Source: Halomonas beimenensis (GTDB lineage Bacteria; Pseudomonadota; Gammaproteobacteria; Pseudomonadales; Halomonadaceae). Taken from it: a stretch of DNA of 64,000 nt. A program made the position numbers and the translations under genes. The notes below the pieces were generated by a model. It saw only the letters and a program-made list of their open reading frames with translations, ran no database searches and was not told the origin of the DNA. The stretch is from positions 3,782,001-3,846,000 of the forward strand of contig NZ_CP021435.1 of the NCBI RefSeq assembly GCF_002549795.1, in the 5' to 3' direction. Of this stretch, positions 1-7,534 are shown piece after piece (the first letter of the stretch is position 1; every line of letters begins with the position of its first letter).

Positions 1-1
1 G

Positions 2-1273
2 GAGGAACTCTTCGATGCCCGCCTCGCCCAGAACGCCCGGCTGCTGGAGGGACTGATGCGTGCCCCGCTGGGCGAGGTCCAGCGAGACGCCCTGCTGGCC
101 AGCCTCGACAGTGCCCTGCAGCGGGCCGAACAGGCCGACCAGCGGATCGCCGGGCACCGTTACGAGGGCAAGGTCGCCTTCCAGATCTGGCGGGGCGAGC
201 GATTGCTGCTGCGCTCCGCAAGCGCTCCCATGGCGCCCTTCACGGCCCGCCGGGACGGCTACGAGGACGTGGGCCTGGACGATCACCAGTGGCGGGTGTT
301 CGCGCTGAGCGGCCCTGGGGACGGCCTGCGGGTGCTGGTCGGCGAGCGGGAGGACGTGCGCGGCGAGCTGGTCACCGCCATCGCCCTGCGCACCCTGGCG
401 CCGGACCTGCTCGGCCTGCCCGTGCTGGCCGGGCTGCTGTGGTGGGCGATCGGCTGGGGGCTCAGGCCGCTGTCGCGCCTGGCCACCCAGATCCAGAGCC
501 GGGACCCCCACAACCTTCGCCCCCTGCCGGACACGCCCCTGCCCCGGGAGCTGGCTACCATCACCCGGGCCCTGAATCGGCTGCTGGCGCGGATCCGCGA
601 CCTGCGAACCCGGGAGAAACGCTTCATCGCCGATGCGGCCCATGAGCTGCGCACGCCCCTGGCCGTGCTCGACCTGCATGCCCAGAACGCCCTGGCCAGC
701 GAGGACCCGGCCGACCGCCGGGAGGCACTGACCCAGCTGCGCGCCGGCGTGGCCCGAGCCACGCGGCTGGTCGCCCAGTTACTGACCCTGGCCCGGCTCG
801 ACCCCGAGCAGGAGGAGGACGCCCCGAGCCAGGCGACCGACCTGCTCCATGAGGTGCGCGAGGCCCTGGCCGAGCTGCTTCCGCTGGCCTCGGAACAGGG
901 CCAGGACATCCGGCTCGACGCCGACGAGGCCGCCGACTGGCGGCTCTCCACCGAACCGGGCGCCATCCTCACCCTGGTGCAGAACCTGGTCGGCAATGCC
1001 TTGCAGCATTCCCCGACCGGGGGACGGGTCGATATCGCCCTGACCCCGGAGCCCGATGCCGTGGTCCTGCGGGTGGACGATCAGGGTCCCGGCATCCCCG
1101 CGGAACGGCGCGGCCGAGTGCTGGCGCGCTTCCACCGCGCCGGGCCCGGCGCCGGCGCCGGCCTGGGCCTGTCCATCGTCGATCGCCCGGTCCCGCGCCA
1201 TGGGGGGCGCCTGAGCCTGGAAGCGGCCCCGGGGGGTGGCCTGCGGGTCGTGGTGCGACTGCCTCGCCCCTGA
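2..1273 (+). CDS. Two-component sensor histidine kinase, QseC/TctE-like (5' end outside window)
   Basis: Membrane sensor kinase of an OmpR-type two-component system. The reading frame is open to the first base, so the true start and first membrane segment lie upstream; the first ATG inside is at 56. Visible parts are the end of a periplasmic region, a membrane segment (about 403-465), a HAMP-like linker, the H-box AAHELRTPL with the phosphoacceptor His, the N-box (QNLVGNALQHSP), the G1 box (DDQGPGIP) and the G2 box GAGLGLSIV. After G2 the sequence reads VDRPVPRHGG where relatives usually have a VxxIVxRHGG-like stretch, a minor divergence. The partner response regulator is probably just upstream, outside the window. 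The signal it senses cannot be told. Confidence 0.9.
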   Translation, partial: EELFDARLAQNARLLEGLMRAPLGEVQRDALLASLDSALQRAEQADQRIAGHRYEGKVAFQIWRGERLLLRSASAPMAPFTARRDGYEDVGLDDHQWRVFALSGPGDGLRVLVGEREDVRGELVTAIALRTLAPDLLGLPVLAGLLWWAIGWGLRPLSRLATQIQSRDPHNLRPLPDTPLPRELATITRALNRLLARIRDLRTREKRFIADAAHELRTPLAVLDLHAQNALASEDPADRREALTQLRAGVARATRLVAQLLTLARLDPEQEEDAPSQATDLLHEVREALAELLPLASEQGQDIRLDADEAADWRLSTEPGAILTLVQNLVGNALQHSPTGGRVDIALTPEPDAVVLRVDDQGPGIPAERRGRVLARFHRAGPGAGAGLGLSIVDRPVPRHGGRLSLEAAPGGGLRVVVRLPRP

Positions 1274-1371
1274 CACCGAACCGTCATCGTTGTTTAAGCC
1301 CGCGTTAAGCCAACGCCGGTATCGTGCTTTCATCTGGAGCCACAACGATAACGACACCGGGACAACTCACC

Positions 1372-1659
1372 ATGAACACGACGCCGATGACGACCCTCCT
1401 GGAAGACACCCTGCACCGCGCCGTCTGGTTGGTGCTGGCCGGCGTGCTGGTGCTCGCCGCGGGCTGGCTGATCGCCTGCTGGGGCGTGGGCGGCATGCCC
1501 CTGGGACTGGCCAGCCTGGCCGCGGCGGCGATCGCCCTGTTGTGGCCGGAGGAGGTCACGCCCGACGACGGCGAGCAAGCGAACGGACGGGAAAGCCGCC
1601 TTCACCATTTCACCCAGGCCAGCCTGCTGACCCTGGTGGCGCTGCAGCTGGCCGCGTGA
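1372..1659 (+). CDS. Small putative membrane protein
   Basis: Predicted 95-residue protein that I do not recognise. It has a hydrophobic hairpin of two likely membrane segments (residues about 14-35 and 40-56), a charged stretch rich in Glu/Asp and a hydrophobic C-terminal tail. The start is taken at ATG 1372 (MNTTPMTTLLED); an upstream in-frame codon at 1324 would add 16 unlikely residues. It lies 98 bases after the sensor kinase and converges on the diheme protein gene. No strong ribosome-binding site is seen, so expression is uncertain. Confidence 0.45.
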   Translation: MNTTPMTTLLEDTLHRAVWLVLAGVLVLAAGWLIACWGVGGMPLGLASLAAAAIALLWPEEVTPDDGEQANGRESRLHHFTQASLLTLVALQLAA

Positions 1660-1677
1660 CCTCGCGACCGCCCCTAT

Positions 1678-3165
1678 TCAAGGCTCGACCACCAGCCGGG
1701 GCGACCCCGCCGGCAGGACCTGCAGGGACTTCAGGAAGGCGATGATCGCCCGGCGCTCCTCGAGCGGCAGGGCGACGAAGGCGTCCCGGCTCGGGCGTCC
1801 CTCCCCGCCATGGGCCCGGATGGCCTCGGTCAGGGTGATCAGGTCGCCTCGATGCCCGTAGGGCGCCGAGTTGCCCGCGTCCCACAGCTTGCGGGTGATG
1901 AAGAACTCCGACCCCGGCAGCTCGCCCTGGTCGGGGCGCCCCTGGTCGAGGTACTCGTTGCAGAAGTGGCGGATCGCGCCCGCCATGCCCGGTGGGTCGC
2001 AGAGGTTGTGACGCTTGAGGTCGGTATAGGCCCGGACGATGGCCCCGCCTTCCGGCCTCGGCTCCAGGTAGGGCCCTTCGCCTTCGCGGGTCATGTCGAA
2101 GGCCACCGACCGCTCCGGATCGCCGAAGAAGCCCGGCGGGTTCAGGGCATAGGGCTCGACGAAGCGCCGGTCCTCCAGGCGCATGGCTGGGACATGGCAG
2201 CCGGTGCAGCCGATGTCCGCGAAGCGCCGCTCGCCCCGGGCGACACTGATGGCCGCTTCCGGATCCAGCGGCAACCGCCGGCCCGGCACCCCCAGGGCCG
2301 CCTGGAAGACGCTGATGGCGGTGATGTCGCCCACCGTCAGCTCCCGCTCGACGCCATCCTCGTCGAAGTCCGCCTCCCGCCCCTTGTCGGGATTGAGGCC
2401 GAAGCCTTCCTCCGCCAGCATGCCGGGATGCTGGATCATGGCATCCACCGTGAACTGGCGAAGCGAACGCTTGACCCCGGCCTGATGGAAGGGCTTGATC
2501 ACCAGGTCCGGATCCACCCCCTCGCTGGCCACGACCTCGCCGTGGGACACCGTCACCGGGAAGTCCACTCCCTTGGAGGTCAGCACCCAGTCGCCGTCCG
2601 CCAGGCCATCGGCCTGGCGCCGCAGGTCGGCGGTCATCTCGCGCCCCAGCATCTCGATGGCGCCGGCCCCGAACATGCCGAGGGTGTTGCGCTCGTTGCT
2701 GAACTCGTGGCGCACGCTGGTGATCACCGGATCCCGCACCTGGGACAGCACGAAGACATTGACGACGAACTCGCCGGCGCCGCCCACCCGGGGCTCGATG
2801 TGGCAGCCCGAGCAGGCGTTGGCGTCGGGCCCCGAGGTGCGGATGAAGGCCGGCTCGTCGGGCGCGCGCTTCTCGCCGATGCCGGTGGCGGCCGGCCGCC
2901 CCTGGCCATCGCAGAGATTGAACTTGGCCACGAAGAGCGCCCGGCCATGGGCGAAGAGTTGGTCGAAGCCGACCTCGCCGGCGTCGATGCTGCGCTGCTC
3001 GAGGTGTTCGGCGAGCGCGGGCGTCTCGGGCAGGTCCGGCGGGCAGGCATGGGGCGCATGGGCCTGGGCCGCGGTCGCCCAGCACGACAGCACCACCGCC
3101 GCCAGGCCACATGACCAGGCGGCACGCCGACGGTGACGCCCCGCTCGACTCGACTCGTCGTTCAT
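1678..3165 (-). CDS. Diheme cytochrome c-type oxidoreductase (DUF1111/DHOR family)
   Basis: Secreted 495-residue c-type cytochrome. A signal peptide with an Arg-rich start and an AQA-like cleavage site near residue 35 is followed by two haem-binding motifs, CSGCH (residues 118-122) and CTGCH (about 320). This is the pattern of the DUF1111 'di-heme thiol oxidoreductase' family, distantly related to MauG/cytochrome c peroxidase; its physiological substrate is not established. The start at ATG 3165 is preceded by GAGGGGAGAG and gives a proper signal peptide; a longer frame to 3252 does not. Family members often sit beside iron-regulated imelysin genes; none is in this window, but a Fur-box-like AT-rich stretch lies upstream. 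Confidence 0.85.
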   Translation of the reverse strand: MNDESSRAGRHRRRAAWSCGLAAVVLSCWATAAQAHAPHACPPDLPETPALAEHLEQRSIDAGEVGFDQLFAHGRALFVAKFNLCDGQGRPAATGIGEKRAPDEPAFIRTSGPDANACSGCHIEPRVGGAGEFVVNVFVLSQVRDPVITSVRHEFSNERNTLGMFGAGAIEMLGREMTADLRRQADGLADGDWVLTSKGVDFPVTVSHGEVVASEGVDPDLVIKPFHQAGVKRSLRQFTVDAMIQHPGMLAEEGFGLNPDKGREADFDEDGVERELTVGDITAISVFQAALGVPGRRLPLDPEAAISVARGERRFADIGCTGCHVPAMRLEDRRFVEPYALNPPGFFGDPERSVAFDMTREGEGPYLEPRPEGGAIVRAYTDLKRHNLCDPPGMAGAIRHFCNEYLDQGRPDQGELPGSEFFITRKLWDAGNSAPYGHRGDLITLTEAIRAHGGEGRPSRDAFVALPLEERRAIIAFLKSLQVLPAGSPRLVVEP

Positions 3166-3334
3166 GCCTCTCCCCTCGACCTGTCGCCTGGCCATGTCAC
3201 GGCCAGCCTCGCTCCGGTCGCCGGCAGCCCCTGGGGCGGAAGGTCGATCCACGATGGCCCCCGGACCGGCGGCCGACGCGAAATCCGTGATCCTCGCGAC
3301 GACCGGCCCACCCCCAGCCCGACGGATGGGTAGT

Positions 3335-3353
3335 GATAATTATAGTTATTCCG
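3335..3353. promoter_or_regulatory. Possible Fur box
   Basis: An AT-rich island (GATAATTATAGTTATTCCG) in otherwise GC-rich DNA matches about 13 of 19 positions of the classical Fur consensus. It is about 170 bases upstream of the diheme protein start, rather far, and upstream of the TPP riboswitch on the other strand. The AT-rich stretch may simply be a -10 region. Assignment is tentative. Confidence 0.3.
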
Positions 3354-3484
3354 GGTTCGGCGCCGGGAGGGCTCCGCTCATGACATTTCGCTCGGGCCTC
3401 ATGTCGATTTCGTCTGGCCCCGGGGCCAGACGCCGCAGACCGGCGGCTTTACAAGCCTCGGGGAAGGGGGGATAGTGAGGCCCG

Positions 3485-3570
3485 ACGACAGGGGCGCCGG
3501 CACGCCACGGCGGACCGGCTGAGACGCACCCTCATCACCTGACCCGGATAATGCCGGCGGAGGGAGTCGT
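3485..3570 (+). promoter_or_regulatory. TPP (THI-box) riboswitch
   Basis: Thiamine pyrophosphate-sensing leader of thiM-thiE. The diagnostic core is present: GGGGCGCC in the left arm, CTGAGA at 3519-3524, ACCTGA at 3537-3542 and GGATAATGCC at 3546-3555. The closing helix P1 is formed by ACGAC (3485-3489) with GTCGT (3566-3570). The aptamer ends about 42 bases before the thiM start. That short distance, with the shared CCAGGAGG ribosome-binding site just before the ATG, suggests control of translation initiation rather than a separate terminator. Confidence 0.93.
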
Positions 3571-3612
3571 GCCGGCCCCCCGGGCCCGCGCCTCCCGCCG
3601 CCAGGAGGCCCG

Positions 3613-4419
3613 ATGCATTCCCTCGATCCCGTCCCGCACCTGACCCGGGTGCGCCGGACCCGACCGCTGGTCCACAACATCACCAACCATGTGGCCATGA
3701 ACCCGATGGCCAACGTCCTGCTGGCCCTGGGCGCCTCGCCGGCCATGGTCCATGCCCGCGAGGAGGCCGCCGAGTTCGCCGGCCTGGCCGACGCCCTGAC
3801 GCTGAACATCGGTACCCTCTCGCCCCACTGGGTGGAGGCCATGGTGGAGGCGGCCCGCGCCGCCTCGGCGGCGGGCACGCCCTGGGTGCTGGACCCGGTG
3901 GCGGTGGGCGCCACCGCCTTTCGCCGCGAGACCGCCGCCCGCCTGCTCGAGCCGGGGCCGACCGTGATTCGCGGCAACGCCTCGGAGATCATGGCCCTGG
4001 CGGCGCGAGGCGCCGGCGGCCGCGGCGTGGACAGCACCGATTCCAGCGAGGCCGCCGAGCGGGCCGCCGTCGACCTGGCTCGCCGGCAGGCGGCCGTGGT
4101 GGCGGTCACCGGCGCGGTGGACCTGATCACCGACGGCCGGCGCCTGGCCCGGGTGGCCGGCGGCCATGCCCTGATGCCCCGGGTGACGGCCCTGGGCTGC
4201 TCGCTGACCGGCGTGGTGGGCGCCTTCCTGGCCGGCGCCGAGGATCCCTTCGAGGCCACGGCGGCGGCCCTGGCGACCTATGCGGCGGCCGGGGAAGAAG
4301 CCGGCAAGAGGGCCCCGGGGCCGGGGAGCTTCGCCGTCGCCTTCCTCGATGCCCTGTACGCCCTCGACGAAGCCACCCTGGCCGACCGTGCCCGCCTGGA
4401 GGTCACCGATGCGCCTTGA
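3613..4419 (+). CDS. thiM: Hydroxyethylthiazole kinase
   Basis: Phosphorylates 4-methyl-5-(2-hydroxyethyl)thiazole so that salvaged thiazole can enter thiamine synthesis; cytoplasmic. The 268-residue protein has the family hallmarks: PLVHNITNHVAMN near the N-terminus, the NIGTL stretch, WVLDPVAVGA, and RGNASEIMALAG-like sequence around residue 120. Length is normal for ThiM. It starts at ATG 3613 after GCCAGGAGG and overlaps thiE by 11 bases, so the two are translationally coupled. The TPP riboswitch just upstream indicates repression by thiamine pyrophosphate. Confidence 0.96.
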   Translation: MHSLDPVPHLTRVRRTRPLVHNITNHVAMNPMANVLLALGASPAMVHAREEAAEFAGLADALTLNIGTLSPHWVEAMVEAARAASAAGTPWVLDPVAVGATAFRRETAARLLEPGPTVIRGNASEIMALAARGAGGRGVDSTDSSEAAERAAVDLARRQAAVVAVTGAVDLITDGRRLARVAGGHALMPRVTALGCSLTGVVGAFLAGAEDPFEATAAALATYAAAGEEAGKRAPGPGSFAVAFLDALYALDEATLADRARLEVTDAP

Positions 4420-5023
4420 TCTCTCCCTCTACCTGGTGACCGATCCCGATCTCTGCGCGGCCCACGGCCTGCAGGAGACGGTCCTGGCGGCGGTGCGCGG
4501 CGGGGTGAGCGTGGTCCAGCTCCGCGACAAGCACGTCTCCGACGCCGAGCTGGTCCCGCTGGCCCGGCGGTTGAAGACCGCCCTGGCCGGCAGCGGCGTG
4601 CCGCTGATCATCAACGACCGCCTGGAGGTGGCCCTGGCCAGCGGCGCCGACGGCCTGCACATCGGCCAGGACGACGGCGAGGTGGCCGACGCCCGAGCCG
4701 CGCTGGGCCCGGAGGCCATCCTCGGCCTCTCGGTGCAGACCCTCGACCAGCTGGCCCGGATCGACAAGGGGCGGCTCGACTACCTGGGACTGGGCCCGGT
4801 CTTCGCCACCCCCACCAAGGGGGATCATGCCGAGCCGCTGGGCTTCGAGGGCCTGGCCGAGCTGGTGGCGGCGAGCCCGCTGCCCTCGGTGGCCATCGGC
4901 GGGCTCAAGGCCGAGCACGTCCCAGCCGTGCGCCGGGCCGGCGCGGATGGCCTGGCGGTGGTGTCCGCCATCTGCGGCACGCCCGATCCCGAGGCCGCCG
5001 CCCGCGCCTTCCCGCGCCGCTGA
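4409..5023 (+). CDS. thiE: Thiamine-phosphate synthase
   Basis: Couples hydroxyethylthiazole phosphate with HMP pyrophosphate to give thiamine phosphate; cytoplasmic TIM-barrel enzyme. The 204-residue protein shows VVQLRDK, LIINDR, the HIGQDD motif, LGLSVQT, YLGLGPVFATPTK and the phosphate-binding AIGG loop, all standard for ThiE. The start at ATG 4409 overlaps the end of thiM (stop at 4417-4419); a longer open frame to 4280 lies inside thiM and is a shadow. Regulated with thiM by the upstream TPP riboswitch. No thiD or thiC is present, so this looks like a salvage unit. Confidence 0.96.
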   Translation: MRLDLSLYLVTDPDLCAAHGLQETVLAAVRGGVSVVQLRDKHVSDAELVPLARRLKTALAGSGVPLIINDRLEVALASGADGLHIGQDDGEVADARAALGPEAILGLSVQTLDQLARIDKGRLDYLGLGPVFATPTKGDHAEPLGFEGLAELVAASPLPSVAIGGLKAEHVPAVRRAGADGLAVVSAICGTPDPEAAARAFPRR

Positions 5024-5041
5024 CCGGCCCGCGCGGGCCGG
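5024..5041. terminator. GC-rich palindrome between convergent genes
   Basis: CCGGCCCGCGCGGGCCGG is a perfect 18-base palindrome directly after the thiE stop and before the end of the convergent DMT transporter gene. It can form a 7-bp hairpin with a CGCG loop. There is no T-run, so intrinsic termination is only a possibility. Confidence 0.35.
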
Positions 5042-5049
5042 CCGCCGGG

Positions 5050-5931
5050 TCAGGCGCCGGATGCGGGGCGCCGATTCAGGGAGGTGCGCCGCTCATGGTA
5101 GGCGATGGCCAGGCCGCTGACGATGATCAGGGTGCCGCCGACGAAGACCCAGAGGTCCGGCACCTCGTCCCAGAACCACCAGCCCAGCAGCACCGCCCAC
5201 AGCAGCGCCGTGTAGTCGAAGGGCGCGGCGAGCGCCGCCGGCGCGTACCGGAACGCCAGGGTCAGGCCGGTCATGGCGCCCACCCCGAGGAAGCCCGCCA
5301 CCACGAAGGCCGGCCAGTGCCAGGGAGCCGGCGTCTGCCACACCCAGGGGAGGGTCACGGCGGAAACCAGCAGGGGCACCAGGGTGGTGTAGAAGACCAT
5401 GGCCCAGAGGTGCTCCCGCGCCCCGTAACGGCGAGCGGTGATCATCGTCAGGGCATAGAAGACCGCCGCGGCGACCACCACCAGGGCGCCGGGCTGGAAG
5501 CTCTCGCCGCCGGGACGCACCACCACCAGCACCCCCAGAAAGCCCAGGGCCGTGGCCATCAGGGTCGGCCGATCGACCCGCTCGCCGAGCAGCGGCACGG
5601 ACAGCAGGGTGACGAACAGCGGCGCGGCGAAGGCGATGGCGGTGGTCTCCGCCAGGGGCAACAGGGTCAGCCCCCACATGAAGCAGATCATGGTGGCGGC
5701 GAAGATCAGTCCCCGCAGCAGGTGCACCCCCGGCCGACGCGTCGCCAGGGTGCGTAGCCCGCCGTTGTAGCGCGCGATCAGGGCGATCAGCGGCAGCGAC
5801 ACCAGGGTGCGGAAGAAGATGATCTGCAGCGGCGAGTGCGTCTCGCCCAGCCACTTGGTGAGGGCGTCCCCCAGGGCCAGGCACAACACGCCCCCGCACA
5901 TGAACAGGATGCCCTTCAGCGACGACGACAT
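5050..5931 (-). CDS. DMT-superfamily (EamA) transporter
   Basis: Ten-helix drug/metabolite-type permease of the inner membrane, 293 residues, built of two EamA repeats of about five helices each. The start is ATG 5931 (MSSSLKGILFMCGG), preceded by AAGGAG; an upstream extension is hydrophilic and unlikely. Features such as ALGDALTKWL in helix 1 and FFRTLVSLPL in helix 2 are typical of the RhaT/EamA group. The substrate cannot be inferred. It is monocistronic, convergent with thiE. Confidence 0.88.
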   Translation of the reverse strand: MSSSLKGILFMCGGVLCLALGDALTKWLGETHSPLQIIFFRTLVSLPLIALIARYNGGLRTLATRRPGVHLLRGLIFAATMICFMWGLTLLPLAETTAIAFAAPLFVTLLSVPLLGERVDRPTLMATALGFLGVLVVVRPGGESFQPGALVVVAAAVFYALTMITARRYGAREHLWAMVFYTTLVPLLVSAVTLPWVWQTPAPWHWPAFVVAGFLGVGAMTGLTLAFRYAPAALAAPFDYTALLWAVLLGWWFWDEVPDLWVFVGGTLIIVSGLAIAYHERRTSLNRRPASGA

Positions 5932-6048
5932 GGCGAACGCCTCCTTGCGTGCTCGTCGGATGGAGACAACGCCACCCCGACGGCAGAGCCGACGGGGTGG
6001 CGGGATCATGAACACGCTAAGGGGTCGTTCCGCAGAGGGCAAGCCCTG

Positions 6049-7440
6049 TCACAGGGAGGCCTGAACCACCATGCACTCCATCCCCTGCGCCTGGAGGCGA
6101 CGACAGGCCTGGCGAGCCTGCCCCTCGTGGAGGTCCACCACCCGGGCCCGATAGACGCCGGCGCCCTCGGCTCGCGGCACGGCGATCCGGGCCTCGGCCA
6201 GTTCCACGGCGAGCCGGGCCGCGGCCCGGTCCGCCAGGCGACGGGCATCCTCGGCATCGCGGAAGGCGCCCACCTGGACGCCCCAGCTGGCGCCCGGGGC
6301 ATCGCCCCCGGCGATCATTTCCCGGATCGGGTCGGCGGCGGGAGCCGAGCCCCCCCTTGCCCCCGACGCCGACGCGGCCACCAGGGTCTCGGTCGCGGAG
6401 GGGCGGACGGGCGTCCCGGTCGGGGGCGAGGTGGACACGGGAGAGGGCGCGGCCACCGTGCTCGACCGGCTGGCCGGGGTGGGCGCCGGCGCCTCGGCCG
6501 CGCCCACGGTGTCCAGGCTGGCCAGCATCCGCTCGCGGGACGGCACGGGGCCGACCGACGCCGGCATCAGCCGGCCGTCGGCGATCCGGGTGTGGGCCAG
6601 CCAACCGTGACCATCGGCCAGGGAGGCACGGACGAAGCCCCGATCCAGCAGGTCGGCCATGTGCGCGTCCCGGGACGCGGCGGTGAAGCCGCCCATCACC
6701 ACGGACAGCATGCGCCGGCCGTCGCGCACCGCCGAGGTGGCCACGTTGAAGCCCGAGGCTCGGATGAAGCCGGTCTTGAGGCCGTCGGCGCCCGGGTAAT
6801 TCGCCAGCAGCCGGTTGTGGCCGCGGTAGGTCTTGCCTCGCCAGCGGAAACTCTGCTTCGCGAAGTAGGGATAGTACTGGGGGAAATCGAGCATCAGGCG
6901 GCGCGCCAGGATCGCCATGTCCCGAGCCGTGGTGACCTGGCGGTCGTCGGGGAGGCCCGAGGCGTTGCGGAAGGTGGTGTCGTGCATCCCCAGTGCCCGG
7001 GCCCGGTCGGTCATCATCCGGGCGAAGTGCGCCTCGCTGCCACCCAGGGCCTCGGCGACCACCACCGCCACGTCATTGGCCGAGCGCACGATCAATGCCT
7101 GGATGGCGGTCTCCACGGAGAGGCGATCGCCGGGCCGGAGATAGAGCTTGGTCGCCGGCATGGCCGCGGCCGTCGGCGAGACCGGCAGCGGCTGCTCGAG
7201 GCTCAGGCTGCGCTCCTCCAGGGCCTCGAAGACGAGGTAGAGGGTCATCATCTTGGTCAGCGACGCGGGGTAGCGCGGCGCGTCGGCGTTCTCGGCATAG
7301 AGGATCTCATGACTGTCGGCGTCGATGACGATGCCGGCATAGCGCGGGTTTTCGGCCTGGGCACTGCCGGCCAGCAGCCAGCCGGCCAGCAGCGCGATGA
7401 CGGCACCGAGACGCCACGGTGAGGTCGTCGTGGGCAGCAT
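6049..7440 (-). CDS. D-alanyl-D-alanine carboxypeptidase (peptidase S11) with C-terminal SPOR domain
   Basis: Periplasmic penicillin-binding protein that trims the terminal D-Ala from peptidoglycan stem peptides. A signal peptide (about 1-29, cleavage after SAQA) precedes the S11 catalytic domain with all three motifs: SLTK (Ser60, Lys63), SAN (120-122) and KTG (222-224). A Ser/Pro/Thr-rich linker (about 320-380) leads to a SPOR domain (about 385-460, starting WGVQVGAF), which binds denuded glycan at the division septum. The C-terminal SPOR replaces the usual PBP5 C-terminal domain and amphipathic anchor. At 463 residues it is longer than PBP5 for this reason. Start has AGGGGAA upstream. Confidence 0.92.
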   Translation of the reverse strand: MLPTTTSPWRLGAVIALLAGWLLAGSAQAENPRYAGIVIDADSHEILYAENADAPRYPASLTKMMTLYLVFEALEERSLSLEQPLPVSPTAAAMPATKLYLRPGDRLSVETAIQALIVRSANDVAVVVAEALGGSEAHFARMMTDRARALGMHDTTFRNASGLPDDRQVTTARDMAILARRLMLDFPQYYPYFAKQSFRWRGKTYRGHNRLLANYPGADGLKTGFIRASGFNVATSAVRDGRRMLSVVMGGFTAASRDAHMADLLDRGFVRASLADGHGWLAHTRIADGRLMPASVGPVPSRERMLASLDTVGAAEAPAPTPASRSSTVAAPSPVSTSPPTGTPVRPSATETLVAASASGARGGSAPAADPIREMIAGGDAPGASWGVQVGAFRDAEDARRLADRAAARLAVELAEARIAVPRAEGAGVYRARVVDLHEGQARQACRRLQAQGMECMVVQASL

Positions 7441-7534
7441 CGATGTTCCCCTGATTTTTCGGTTCCCTGTATCAGTGCATTATGACGCAGGGTCCGAGGC
7501 TGTACAGGGTGAAAAGCGCCTCGCCCGGGCATTT

